From assembly GCF_000271305.1 (NCBI RefSeq), contig NZ_AKGD01000001.1:682001-746000 (forward strand): 64,000 nucleotides of DNA, written 5' to 3'. The notes under the pieces were generated by a model. That model ran no database searches and was not told the origin of the DNA. It saw only the letters and a program-made list of their open reading frames with translations. This document shows, piece after piece, positions 34,391 to 43,147 of this stretch; the first letter of the stretch is position 1; every line of letters starts with the position of its first letter. Source of the DNA: Hydrocarboniphaga effusa AP103 (GTDB lineage: Bacteria > Pseudomonadota > Gammaproteobacteria > Nevskiales > Nevskiaceae). Position numbers and translations under genes: made by a program.

Positions 34391-34819
34391 TCAAGGTTTC
34401 GATGGCGTCCGGCGCTTAGGCCGAGCGTCGATGGTGGACTCCGGCTTGGACCCCTCTTTCAGCAGGTAAACCCCAGCGCTGGCATCCGATCTGCCGTCCA
34501 GAAATCGAATCACCGACTGGCGCAGAACTTCGCCCGGAATCAATGTCGTGCCCGTCCGCGTTTCGACCCGAAGCTGCTGGACGCGAGAGATGCCTGCCTC
34601 CAGTGCCTCCTTGAGTTCGGCTGCGAACGACACCGGTAACGGCTTTGAGACGACCTCGCCGTATGGCGTCGCGACAACGACGGTGACGTCCGGAGAAGAC
34701 AGCCCGTCAGCACTGGTCGCGTCCATCGCTTCCGCCGCGGTCGCGCTGCTCTGCGCAAGCGAATGCGACAGTTGCCCAAGGCGAGCATCACCGGTCTTAG
34801 CTTTGCGGTTCCTGGTCAC
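34391..34819 (-). CDS. Hypothetical protein of the minus-strand cassette
   Basis: 142 residues from a GTG at 34819 with AGAGG 5-6 nt upstream; a GTG at 34840 that would overlap the previous stop is the alternative. It has Ala/Ser-rich low complexity at the N-terminus, then VTVVVATPYGEVVSKPLPVSF and a region ending RPKRRTPSKP. No family recognised. It is second in the unit after the secreted protein. Confidence 0.6.
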   Translation of the reverse strand: MTRNRKAKTGDARLGQLSHSLAQSSATAAEAMDATSADGLSSPDVTVVVATPYGEVVSKPLPVSFAAELKEALEAGISRVQQLRVETRTGTTLIPGEVLRQSVIRFLDGRSDASAGVYLLKEGSKPESTIDARPKRRTPSKP

Positions 34820-34827
34820 CGTCGCCT

Positions 34828-35778
34828 CTACATTCCACACTGAGGCTTGACCAGCGCCATGTACGTCAGCGGCGTCAGGAATGGTGTCACTGCCACGCCC
34901 TTCATGATCGAGTCCACCTCTGTGCGCCTGGAGTACAGGTCCGCCAGACTGTTGATGTGGTTGTCGATCGTTTGCTGCACGGTGGTCTGCGGCAATGCCA
35001 CCACGTAGTCCTTATCCCAGCGCCGAACCAGTGTCTGCACTTTGGTGGGGTCGATGACCGGATTCGTAACGCCCACGCTTGCGCAGTACCGGGTGACTTC
35101 CTGGGCGCGCTGCACATCCTGAGCTTTCCCGGCTTGAGCCCGACGCGCCGCTTCCTGCTGATACTGGACCTCCGCATCGGCGGCCGAAATGGGAGTGCCG
35201 TAAGCACTCGCGACGGATACACACGCGCTGGTCGCTTCCGAGGTCCAGCCAGCGCGGTTCCTGCTGGTCGCCATCCAAGCGCAGGCGCGTGTATCACCCT
35301 TCTCGGCGGCCCGCACGAGTTCTTGGGTCACGTCATTCTCAAGACTCGCCAGCTCGATGCCCGAAAGCTGAAGAGCGGGGAAGCGATGAGCGGAGAACAA
35401 CTTCATGAAACCCGCATCCGACATCCCACTGGCCTTGGCTTTGCCGTACCAGTCCGTCCCCGGCTGCCGGACCTGATCTCCGAACGTCATTCCGTACAAC
35501 TGCGCCGCCATCGCCACACCATCAGTTCGGGCAATCACCCCATAGAGCGGACGGATCACCTCTTTGAATACGGAGTTGCCCTGCACCCTGGGTCCGGGAA
35601 TCTTGCTGGCCGCCACATAGGCGTCCGCCATGTAGGCGATCCGTTGCTCGGTGGTCATGGCATGGACGGCGTTGCCATCGAGCTGGGTGAAGCCCGCCCA
35701 CCCCACAGTGCAAGAGCCGCACAGGACGAGGGCGCATACCGCCCTCAACCACGCCGTCCGCAAATCGAGTATCGACAT
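34828..35778 (-). CDS. Secreted hypothetical protein of the minus-strand cassette
   Basis: 316 residues with a Sec signal (AWLRAVCALVLCGSCTVGWAG). The mature protein is Ala-rich and helical with four or more cysteines (ACAWMA, SACVSV, RYCASVG, KPQCGM) that may form disulfides. I do not recognise a domain. As first gene of a four-gene unit with a broken regulator, it could be an island-encoded periplasmic factor. The divergent promoter region has two palindromes. Confidence 0.7.
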   Translation of the reverse strand: MSILDLRTAWLRAVCALVLCGSCTVGWAGFTQLDGNAVHAMTTEQRIAYMADAYVAASKIPGPRVQGNSVFKEVIRPLYGVIARTDGVAMAAQLYGMTFGDQVRQPGTDWYGKAKASGMSDAGFMKLFSAHRFPALQLSGIELASLENDVTQELVRAAEKGDTRACAWMATSRNRAGWTSEATSACVSVASAYGTPISAADAEVQYQQEAARRAQAGKAQDVQRAQEVTRYCASVGVTNPVIDPTKVQTLVRRWDKDYVVALPQTTVQQTIDNHINSLADLYSRRTEVDSIMKGVAVTPFLTPLTYMALVKPQCGM

Positions 35779-35819
35779 CCGCGCCCCCTGCCGTATCCGG
35801 GAAGAACTGCTAACTTATT

Positions 35820-35858
35820 TGGTATCTATATACCATTAATGGCTACCATAGTAGCCAT
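35820..35858. promoter_or_regulatory. Two adjacent palindromic operators
   Basis: TGGTAT-CTAT-ATACCA (35820-35835) and ATGGCTAC-CATA-GTAGCCAT (35839-35858) are perfect palindromes 3 bp apart in the divergent region between the cassette and the small gene at 35859. The second ends at the GTG start of that gene. They are likely binding sites for one of the island regulators. Confidence 0.6.
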
Positions 35859-36122
35859 GTGCCCAGAAAACAAGTGCCCATCTCTCCGGACGACTACGGA
35901 ACTGCTCGCATCCGCGTCTGGACGCCGGAAGGGCGCAGCACGGTCTCGATCGATGGGGATTTGTGGGCGTACTTCTGTCGCTTGGTCGGTGGAGAACAGG
36001 CGGCTCGTGAATGGGTCACGGCACATTCGAAGGGCGCTGTCCCGGCAGGTGTAACGCGTTCGAAGGCGATCTCTCGCCAGATGCTGCGGGAGATTGTTCG
36101 GCCATCGCTGCTCGGGGACTAA
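35859..36122 (+). CDS. Small hypothetical protein
   Basis: 87 residues from a GTG at 35859 directly after the palindrome; there is no ribosome site, so translation may be leaderless. The sequence VPISPDDYGTARIRVWTPEG, then TVSIDGDLWAYFCRLVGGEQ and a basic C-terminal half, suggests a small DNA-associated or regulatory protein. No family recognised. Confidence 0.5.
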   Translation: MPRKQVPISPDDYGTARIRVWTPEGRSTVSIDGDLWAYFCRLVGGEQAAREWVTAHSKGAVPAGVTRSKAISRQMLREIVRPSLLGD

Positions 36123-36323
36123 ACAACCGGCAGAGCGAGGCCCCATTTTGCCGGCCTCAAAGTTGGGCATAGCAGCTCCCTCTCCCATTCCCCAACACTC
36201 GATAGAGCCCCCGGCCTTGAATGCGTCTGCTCGTGGGGAACCGTCCAACGCGGCGATGATACTTAAAAGTAGTCTACCTATAACTCTGTAGAGCTAAAAG
36301 AGTTCTGCGCCTAGGTTCCGTCC

Positions 36324-36545
36324 ATGGAATCCAAAGCGGCGAAAAGGTTGGGGGAAGTTCTAAGGCAACGACGGGCGGCCCTCGCCGTCAGTCAGGAGGC
36401 GTTCGCCGACCAGATTCAAATGCACCGCACCTACTACAGCGCGATCGAGCGCGGCGAGAAGAATCTTCAGCTCGACACATTGCAGCGAGTCTGCGCCGGA
36501 CTGGGCGTACCGCTGTGGGTCGTCTGCAAAGAGGCCGACCTTTGA
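36324..36545 (+). CDS. Small XRE-family regulator
   Basis: 73 residues that are almost entirely one Cro/CI helix-turn-helix: LGEVLRQRRAALAVSQEAFA, then DQIQMHRTYYSAIERGEKNL and LDTLQRVCAGLGVP. The type is typical of mobile-element control. It lies 264 bp before the large recombinase gene in the same direction and may regulate it. Confidence 0.88.
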   Translation: MESKAAKRLGEVLRQRRAALAVSQEAFADQIQMHRTYYSAIERGEKNLQLDTLQRVCAGLGVPLWVVCKEADL

Positions 36546-36809
36546 GTAAAGCCTATGGGGCTGAGGGCCCGATCCACTAAGCGCATCGTCTTGAAACCAC
36601 CGGGCGGTCGCACCGTCCCGGGGTTGAAATCGGCAGGTCATTCACTAGAATCGCGCCCCTTTTTGTGCCGACCGGACCCCATCTGAGCTGGGGTTCGAAA
36701 TGGGGGAACGATCAAAGCGGGAGCCGAGAGTCAAGAGAGACGCAAGCGTGGGCGGAAGCCACGCGCTATCGAGAACCATCCCCAGCCTCTGTGGAGCGAC
36801 TGGGTCGAT

Positions 36810-38657
36810 ATGCCGAATCTCTCTGATGCCCTGCAGCATCACATGGAGCGTCATGGTGATACCGACCATCATCTGGAGCGTGTGTTTGCTGCTCAGCGCC
36901 TGAGCATCAACAAGTCCACGATCCGGATGTGGCGAACCGGCGCAAAGTGCCCAAGCGACGCTCTCAGCTTTCGTGTTCTGAAGCAGCTCGAAGATCGCTA
37001 TCGGCTTGCCGATGGCTACTTCCGAAAGAAAGTCCCGAATTCAGGGCGAGCGAACGGAAATCTGCGACTGGCCGGCATCTCGTCGGCCGAAAGGCGCCGA
37101 CTCGCATGGCATCTGCCCGAGGATTTCGATCGGCTCCCCCGTACTCGCCGTGAAGAGATTCTGGATTGGGTACGAACCGTCATCATTTCGGGATCGACCG
37201 AGTATCGACGGTACCAAGCTGCAGCGATGCGACATCGCTATGCGATCAAATTCGACCTGTCCAAGCCCAAGAAGCCGGACCTTGGGGGCGTGGGAGCCGT
37301 CGCCATCGCCGATGAAGATGGATGCGACGACGAAGTCGTGAATCGCGTGACCGAGGCCCCTGCCCAGTTGAATCGAGAAATCGCCGAACTGGTGGAGTTC
37401 AAGACCGCCACGCTGACCAGACTCGGCATGCAGCGATCGGGCGTGTGGGGAAGCGAGACTGTCCAGCAGAAGATCGAGCACCTGGGCCTCATGATGGGAG
37501 GTTTGGTCGCATCGCCTCGCAGCGCAGTCGCCGGCCTCGGCGTTGAACGAGAAAAGCTGACCATGGCGCTCTTGGCCTTGCCGTCAGTCTGGGACTGGTA
37601 CTTGCGTTGGCGCGAAGCGAAGCGGGGCTTCTACACGCTTTGGGAAATCGACATGCTGATGCTGGCGGGTGCGCTGACGCGTCGCGAAACCGGCTGGCTC
37701 CGACAATCCCCGCACCTGGCGTCTCGGCTCAGGCCAATTGATGGACTCGTATCGCACGAGGACATCGAGGTCGCCCGGGAGGACTGGGATGCTGCATGTG
37801 ACAGGGCTCAGACACATGCGCTGCGCAGGTCGAAGGAGATCGAGCGCGTCGCGCGCGTCCATAGGGACCCGTTCGAGCCAGTGCTGGCCGTTCTGGAATC
37901 GGACAGCCCACTCGGCACGTACCGGCAAATTGCCGATGAGATTCTTGCCCGGCAGCCTGACGAGAGACGCTATCCAGTTCCCGCGGCCGAATCCTGCCGA
38001 GCATTCCTTATGCTTCGGTTCGGCATGCATTTAGGTTTGCGACAGAAGAATCTCCGGCAACTCTTGCTCTGTCCGCGTGGGCAGGCGGCTTCGTCGGAAC
38101 GCAAGCTGGAGTTACTGAGGCGAGGTGAAATTCGCTGGTCTGAACGAGACGGAGGCTGGGAAGTGCTTGTCCCGGCAGTTGCGTTCAAGAATGCGGATTC
38201 GTCGTACTTCGGCAAGCAACCCTACCGCCTGATACTTCCCGACATCGGCGAGCTCTACAAGCAGATCGACGCTTACACAGCGAACCACCGCCGGAAGCTG
38301 CTTGGAGATGTTCTCGATCCGGGGACGTTTTTTGTCAAAACGACCAAACGCTCCAGCCGAGAGGCGGAGTACGACCAGAACACGTTCTACGAAGCCTGGC
38401 GGCTCGCGATTCAGCGTTACGGGATATTCAATCCATACACCGGGCGCGGTGCGATCAAGGGCCTGCTCCCGCACGGGCCGCACAATGTCCGCGATGTGCT
38501 TGCAACCCATATCCTCAAGAAGACGGGTTCGTACGAGCAGGCGAGCTATGCCATCCAAGACACCCCGGAAACAGTCGCGAAGCACTACGGGCGCTTTCTT
38601 CCGCAAGACAAGGCGGCGTTGGCTGCGCGGGTACTGAATCAGGTTTGGAGTGGCTGA
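36810..38657 (+). CDS. Large tyrosine recombinase-like protein
   Basis: 615 residues. The C-terminal 260 residues hold a tyrosine-recombinase core: MHLGLRQKNLRQLLL (first arginine), GPHNVRDVLATHIL (HxxR box) and TVAKHYGRFLPQ with the likely nucleophile Tyr. The N-terminal 350 residues are unusual: they begin with a helix-turn-helix-like segment (INKSTIRMWRTGAKCPSD) and continue helical. It resembles no standard phage integrase in size. It sits 240 bp inside the attR core, reading towards mak, as the second recombinase of the island. Its own target is unknown. Confidence 0.8.
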   Translation: MPNLSDALQHHMERHGDTDHHLERVFAAQRLSINKSTIRMWRTGAKCPSDALSFRVLKQLEDRYRLADGYFRKKVPNSGRANGNLRLAGISSAERRRLAWHLPEDFDRLPRTRREEILDWVRTVIISGSTEYRRYQAAAMRHRYAIKFDLSKPKKPDLGGVGAVAIADEDGCDDEVVNRVTEAPAQLNREIAELVEFKTATLTRLGMQRSGVWGSETVQQKIEHLGLMMGGLVASPRSAVAGLGVEREKLTMALLALPSVWDWYLRWREAKRGFYTLWEIDMLMLAGALTRRETGWLRQSPHLASRLRPIDGLVSHEDIEVAREDWDAACDRAQTHALRRSKEIERVARVHRDPFEPVLAVLESDSPLGTYRQIADEILARQPDERRYPVPAAESCRAFLMLRFGMHLGLRQKNLRQLLLCPRGQAASSERKLELLRRGEIRWSERDGGWEVLVPAVAFKNADSSYFGKQPYRLILPDIGELYKQIDAYTANHRRKLLGDVLDPGTFFVKTTKRSSREAEYDQNTFYEAWRLAIQRYGIFNPYTGRGAIKGLLPHGPHNVRDVLATHILKKTGSYEQASYAIQDTPETVAKHYGRFLPQDKAALAARVLNQVWSG

Positions 38658-38824
38658 GCTGAGTCTCGAACCTGCGACCCCGCTAGCTATCTGAAAACGT
38701 CTTCCTCGGCCGGGTCACACGGTGTCGGTGCCAACTGCTTTCGGCCCGCGCCTTCTCAGCGCACGATGCGCGTAACGGCACTGAATCTCGGTGCCGCTCG
38801 TCGGCTGGATCAGGAATTTTCTGA

Positions 38825-38846
38825 TGTGTAGCTACGCGTGTAGCCA
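38825..38846. promoter_or_regulatory. Candidate integrase arm-type sites, right end
   Basis: TGTGTAGCTA (38825-38834) and CGTGTAGCCA (38837-38846) repeat the paired 10-mers found at 24934-24955 with the same 12-bp spacing. They lie about 50 bp inside the attR core, as expected for integrase or Xis sites. Confidence 0.6.
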
Positions 38847-38884
38847 GAGCAATTCCACCTTCTAATTTATTAATTAAAATCATC

Positions 38885-39793
38885 ATGTTAAGGATAGGAA
38901 TCGACCTCGGCGGCACCAAGATCGAAGGTGTCGTCATGGACGCCACCCACAGCATCCTCGCGCGTCGGCGCGTACCGACTCCGCAGGGCGATTATTCGGC
39001 CACGCTCGCGGCGGTGGCGGATCTGGTGACGACGCTCGAGCGCGAAGTCGGCCATGCACGGCTACGCGTCGGCATCGGCCATCCGGGTTCGCTGTCTCCG
39101 TTCTCGGGCCTGCTACGCAATTCCAACAGCACCTGCCTCAACGGCAAGCCGCTCAAGAACGATTTCGAGCACCTGCTCGGCCGTGAAGTGCGCATGGCCA
39201 ACGACGCGAACTGCCTCGCGCTCTCCGAAGCCATCGACGGAGCGGCGGCCGGCGCGGCCAGCGTGTTCGCGGTGATTCTCGGCACCGGCGTCGGCGGCGG
39301 GCTGGTGTTCAACGGAGCGCTGGTTTCGGGCGCCAACGGCATCGCCGGCGAATGGGGCCACAACCGCCTGCCCTGGCCGCGCGTGGAATGGGACGAGGCG
39401 CCCGGCCCGGCCTGCTGGTGCGGCCAGCATGGCTGCATCGAAACCTGGCTCGCGGGACCCAGCCTGGCGGCCGATCACGAGCGCCTGCACGGCCAGGCGC
39501 TCGGTACCGAGGCCATCGTCGACGCCGCCGCCCGAGGCGATGCGGCAGCCGAGGCCACGCTGGAGCGCTACGACGATCGCCTGGCCCGGGCGCTCGCCCA
39601 TGTCATCAACCTGTTCGATCCGGAAGTGATCGTGCTCGGCGGCGGCGTCTCGCGCATCGACCGGCTTTACGAGCGCGCGCCGACGCTGTGGAGCGGCTGG
39701 GTGTTCTCGGACGAGGTGCGCACGCGGCTCGCCCCGGCCTTGCACGGCGATTCCAGCGGCGTGCGCGGGGCGGCCTGGCTCTGGCCGGACTGA
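38885..39793 (+). CDS. mak: Manno(fructo)kinase, ROK family
   Basis: 302 residues, the same length as E. coli Mak, which phosphorylates fructose or mannose with ATP. The phosphate loop GIDLGGTKIE is at the N-terminus. NANST-like RNSNSTCLNG, the catalytic MANDANCLALSEA, the ROK zinc region (GEWGHN, then CWCGQHGCIE) and VIVLGGG follow. The first four codons (ATG TTA AGG ATA) come from the island end, not from the original chromosome (ATG CTC AAA ATC at 24783), so expression now depends on a promoter inside the island. The upstream sequence is AT-rich with no clear ribosome site. Confidence 0.95.
   Translation: MLRIGIDLGGTKIEGVVMDATHSILARRRVPTPQGDYSATLAAVADLVTTLEREVGHARLRVGIGHPGSLSPFSGLLRNSNSTCLNGKPLKNDFEHLLGREVRMANDANCLALSEAIDGAAAGAASVFAVILGTGVGGGLVFNGALVSGANGIAGEWGHNRLPWPRVEWDEAPGPACWCGQHGCIETWLAGPSLAADHERLHGQALGTEAIVDAAARGDAAAEATLERYDDRLARALAHVINLFDPEVIVLGGGVSRIDRLYERAPTLWSGWVFSDEVRTRLAPALHGDSSGVRGAAWLWPD
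38897..38927 (+). repeat. attR core of the genomic island
   Basis: Identical to 24795-24825 over 31 bp; identity stops on both sides. It encodes the start of the glycine-rich loop of Mak. Confidence 0.92.
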
Positions 39794-39903
39794 ACGGCCG
39801 GCGGCGCGCCGCGCGTGAATGCCATCTGAATCGATGGCCGGCGTTGCGCCGCGCTTGGTTACACTCGCGACCTGACCCTCCGACCACCGACCAGGCGACG
39901 TCC

Positions 39904-42588
39904 ATGGCCCGACCGTTCAAACTCCTCATGATCCTCGTCGGGCTGGTATTGCTCGTCGCGATCGGCGCGGTGATCGCAGTGATCGCCACCTTCGATCCGA
40001 ACGACTACCGCAGCCAGATCGCGGGCATCGTCAAGGACAAGACCGGGCGCGAGCTGCAGATCGGAGACATCGGCCTGTCGGTGTTCCCGTGGATCAAGGT
40101 GGATCTGTCGGCCGTCTCGTTGAGCAACGCGCCGGGCTTCGGCGAGCAGCCGTTCGCCGAAGTCGGCAAGGCCAAGGTCGGCGTCGAGCTGATGCCGCTG
40201 CTGCGGCAGCGCAAGATCGTCGTCGACGGCCTGCAGCTCGACGGCCTGGTGCTCAACCTCGCCCGCAACGCCGAGGGCAAGACCAACTGGGAAGACCTCG
40301 TCAAAAAGGAAGACAAGCCCGACGAGCCCGAGACGCCCGAGGACGAATCCAAGTTCAAGCTCGAGGACATCGACATCGGCGGCATCGAGATCACCAAGGC
40401 GGCGATCCGCTACCAGGACGACCAGGCCAAGCAGGCCTACCAGATCAGCGATTTCAACCTGAAGACCGGCGCGCTCAAGCCCGGCAAGGCCTTCGACATC
40501 GAAACCTCGGTCAAGGCCGCGCTCGAAGCGCAGAAACTCAACGTGGAGCTCAAGCTCAGCACGCACGTCGACCCGGACCTCGATACGCAGGACATCGAAC
40601 TGAGCAAGCTCAAGCTCGAGGCCAAGCTCAGCGGTGCGCAGCAGGGCGAAGCCAAGTTCGAAGGCGACATCAAGGGCAATCTGAAGACCCAGGCTTTCGA
40701 GCTGCCGAAGCTCACGCTCGACGTGAAGGGCAAGAGCGGCGACATCGAAGCCGAAGCCACGCTCAAGGGCAGCATCAAGGGCGACATGATCTCGCAGCAG
40801 ATCGACGTCTCCGGCCTCGACCTCGACGCCAAGGGCAAGCAGGGCCCGATGAACAATGGCCAGGCCAAGCTCAAGGGCGCGATCAAGGCCAATCTGCAGA
40901 CGCAGGTGTTCGACCTCACCGGGCTCGATGTCGACGCCAAGGGCAAGTACGGCGAATACGACATCGCCGCGCTGCTCAAGACCGCGGCGCATGCGGAGCT
41001 CGCCTCCAAGCTGTTCACCGCCAAGGGCCTGACACTCAACGCGACGGTCGGCGGCAAGGCGGTTCCGGGCGGTACGCAGAAGGTGGATTTGACCGTCGGC
41101 GACGTGAAGCTCGATCAGGCCAAGGGCAGCGGACAGGTCAGCAGCGTGCTGCTGAAAGCGGCGGGGCTCGAAGCTTCAACCAGCCTCGCGGTCTCTGCGC
41201 TCGACACCGACACGCCGCGCTTCTCTGGCCCGCTGGAGGTGAAGCCGTTCAATGCGCGCGAGCTGATCGCCAAGTTCTCGGCCGAACCGCTCAAGACCGC
41301 CGACGCCAAGGCGCTCACGTCGGTGAGCCTGAGCAGCCGGATCGACGGCAGCACCAAGAGCCTCAAGCTCGACGATCTGCTGCTCAAGCTCGATCAGAGC
41401 ACCGTCAGCGGCTCGCTCAACCTGCGTGATTTCGCGAGCATGGCGCTGGGCTTCGCGCTCAAGATCGATTCGATCGACGCCGATCGCTATCTGCCGCCGG
41501 TCGAACCGCCGCCGGCCAACCAGCCGGCCAAACCCTACAACGCCGCCGAACTCAACAAGACCGAAATTCCGCTCGACGCGCTCAACGATCTCGATGTCGA
41601 CGGCACGCTGAGTATCGGCAAGCTCAAGATCAAGGGCACCAACCTGAGCGATGTGAGGCTCGACATCGCCGGCCCAAAAGGCGCAGCGAAGCAGGCGAGC
41701 CTGGCCGGTAAGCTCTATGGCGGCTCGTTCACTGCGAACACGCGCATCGCGCCGGGCCCGCACCCGAGCTATGCGATCAAGACCAGCCTGCAATCGCTCT
41801 CGCTCGGCCCGGCGCTCAAGGATTTCATGGGCGACGACAAGGTCACCGGCGTCGGCACCGTGAACCTCGACATCACCACCGCGGGCAAGACCGTCGGCGA
41901 CGTGCGCAAGGCGCTCAACGGCGATGTCTCGCTGAACTTCAAGAATGGCGCGGTGAAGGGCTTCAACCTCGGCGAGATGCTGCGCAAGGGCAAGGCGATG
42001 CTCGCGGGCCAGCAGTACGTGGCGCCGGCCGAGCCGGTCGAAACCGATTTCGCGGTGATCGACTTCAGCGGCAAGATCGTCAACGGCGTGCTCAAGTCCG
42101 ATTCGCTCGATGCGCGCAACCCGCTGCTGCGCGTCGGTGGCTCGGGCGAGATCGACCTCGTCAACGAAACCTTCAACTACACGGCCAAGCCGACCATCGT
42201 CGAAAGCAGCAAGGGCCAGGGCGGACGCGGGCTCGAGGATCTCGGCGGGCTGACCGTTCCGATCAAGCTCACGGGCACTTTTTCCGCGCCCAAGTACAAG
42301 ATCGACTTCAAGGACATGGCCAAGGAACGCGCCAAAGCCGAGGTCAAGCAGCAGCTCGACGTGCGCAAGGAAGAGCTGCAGCAGAAGCTCAACGACAAGT
42401 ACGGCGACAAGCTCAACCAGAAGCTCGGCCCCGAACTCGCGCCCGCGCTCGAAGGCCTGTTCGGCAAGAAGAAAAAGAAGGATGCGCAGCCGCCGGCGCA
42501 GGAACAACCGCAACAGCAGCCGAGCGCTCCGGCCGAGCAGAAGCCGGCCGAGCAGAAGAAGGAAGAGAGTGCGCCGTCCAATCCGTAA
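39904..42588 (+). CDS. AsmA family protein
   Basis: 894 residues from the ATG at 39904. A single N-terminal membrane anchor (FKLLMILVGLVLLVAIGAVIAVI) is followed by the AsmA N-domain (DPNDYRSQIAGIVKDKTGRE and LSVFPWIKVDL) and a long periplasmic part of repeated amphipathic beta strands rich in LKLEAKLSG-type units. An AsmA_2-like C-domain has GVGTVNLDITTAGKT. The tail is Lys, Gln and Pro-rich. AsmA-like proteins form beta-grooved bridges implicated in phospholipid transport to the outer membrane. It is first of a run with the SRPBCC, mutY and yggX genes. Confidence 0.92.
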   Translation: MARPFKLLMILVGLVLLVAIGAVIAVIATFDPNDYRSQIAGIVKDKTGRELQIGDIGLSVFPWIKVDLSAVSLSNAPGFGEQPFAEVGKAKVGVELMPLLRQRKIVVDGLQLDGLVLNLARNAEGKTNWEDLVKKEDKPDEPETPEDESKFKLEDIDIGGIEITKAAIRYQDDQAKQAYQISDFNLKTGALKPGKAFDIETSVKAALEAQKLNVELKLSTHVDPDLDTQDIELSKLKLEAKLSGAQQGEAKFEGDIKGNLKTQAFELPKLTLDVKGKSGDIEAEATLKGSIKGDMISQQIDVSGLDLDAKGKQGPMNNGQAKLKGAIKANLQTQVFDLTGLDVDAKGKYGEYDIAALLKTAAHAELASKLFTAKGLTLNATVGGKAVPGGTQKVDLTVGDVKLDQAKGSGQVSSVLLKAAGLEASTSLAVSALDTDTPRFSGPLEVKPFNARELIAKFSAEPLKTADAKALTSVSLSSRIDGSTKSLKLDDLLLKLDQSTVSGSLNLRDFASMALGFALKIDSIDADRYLPPVEPPPANQPAKPYNAAELNKTEIPLDALNDLDVDGTLSIGKLKIKGTNLSDVRLDIAGPKGAAKQASLAGKLYGGSFTANTRIAPGPHPSYAIKTSLQSLSLGPALKDFMGDDKVTGVGTVNLDITTAGKTVGDVRKALNGDVSLNFKNGAVKGFNLGEMLRKGKAMLAGQQYVAPAEPVETDFAVIDFSGKIVNGVLKSDSLDARNPLLRVGGSGEIDLVNETFNYTAKPTIVESSKGQGGRGLEDLGGLTVPIKLTGTFSAPKYKIDFKDMAKERAKAEVKQQLDVRKEELQQKLNDKYGDKLNQKLGPELAPALEGLFGKKKKKDAQPPAQEQPQQQPSAPAEQKPAEQKKEESAPSNP

Positions 42589-43147
42589 TTTCCTGGCCAC
42601 ACTCGTCGGCCTGCTGCCGCTGACGGCGCAGGCCGTGAGCATCGAATCGCTGACCATCACCAAGACCGACGATCGCTATCGCGTCACGCTGCAGGCGCGA
42701 CTCGATGCGAGCGCCGATCGCGCCTTCGCCGTGCTCACGCGCTACGAAGCGCTGCCCGACATCAGCAGGGCCGTGAAGCTCGTGCGCCTCGAGCCCGATG
42801 CGCCGGCCGACATGCAGCGCGTGTACACGCGCATGCGCGCCTGCTTCTCGTTCTTCTGCCGCACGCTCGATCAGGTGCAGGACATGCGCAGCAGCGCATC
42901 GCCCAACGGCGGCAGCTTGTCGGCGACGGTGCTGCCCGACAAAAGCGATCTGCGTTACGGCCAGGCCGACTGGACCGTCGATCGTTGCGCCACCGCCAAC
43001 GAAACCTGCCTGAGCTTCGTCGCCGTCGTCGAGCCCAAATTCTGGATTCCACCCGTCATCGGCCCGTGGGCGATGGAGCGCAAGCTGCGCCAGGAAGCAC
43101 TGGAAACCACGCAAGGCATCGAGCGCCTCGCCAAAGCCGCGCCATGA
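42569..43147 (+). CDS. SRPBCC/START-like secreted protein
   Basis: 192 residues from a GTG at 42569 that overlaps the AsmA gene by 20 bp, with a purine-rich AAGGAAGAG before it. A signal peptide (FLATLVGLLPLTAQA) precedes a polyketide-cyclase/SRPBCC domain (DASADRAFAVLTRYEALPDI, SRAVKLVRLE, RTLDQVQDM, DCxx-free core, IPPVIGPWAMERKLRQEALE). It probably binds a lipid in the periplasm, in keeping with its AsmA neighbour. The stop overlaps the mutY start (ATGA). Confidence 0.85.
   Translation: MRRPIRNFLATLVGLLPLTAQAVSIESLTITKTDDRYRVTLQARLDASADRAFAVLTRYEALPDISRAVKLVRLEPDAPADMQRVYTRMRACFSFFCRTLDQVQDMRSSASPNGGSLSATVLPDKSDLRYGQADWTVDRCATANETCLSFVAVVEPKFWIPPVIGPWAMERKLRQEALETTQGIERLAKAAP

Larger units (their letters stand above)
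24795..38896. mobile_element. Integrative genomic island in the 5' end of mak (14.1 kb)
   Basis: The island is bounded by 31-bp perfect direct repeats. It carries a P4-type integrase at the left, an AlpA-like protein, a second tyrosine recombinase at the right and accessory cargo. Inside, GC content is visibly lower and codon use less biased than in the flanks. It has no conjugation or phage structural genes, so it is a non-self-mobile island or a satellite. An IS3-family element inserted later. Confidence 0.92.

Noticed and set aside
38655..38690. TTCGAGA/GTCGCAGG segment that looks like a tRNA T-arm near attR
   Set aside because: The stem does not pair and no other tRNA arm is present; the true attachment core is the mak repeat at 38897-38927.
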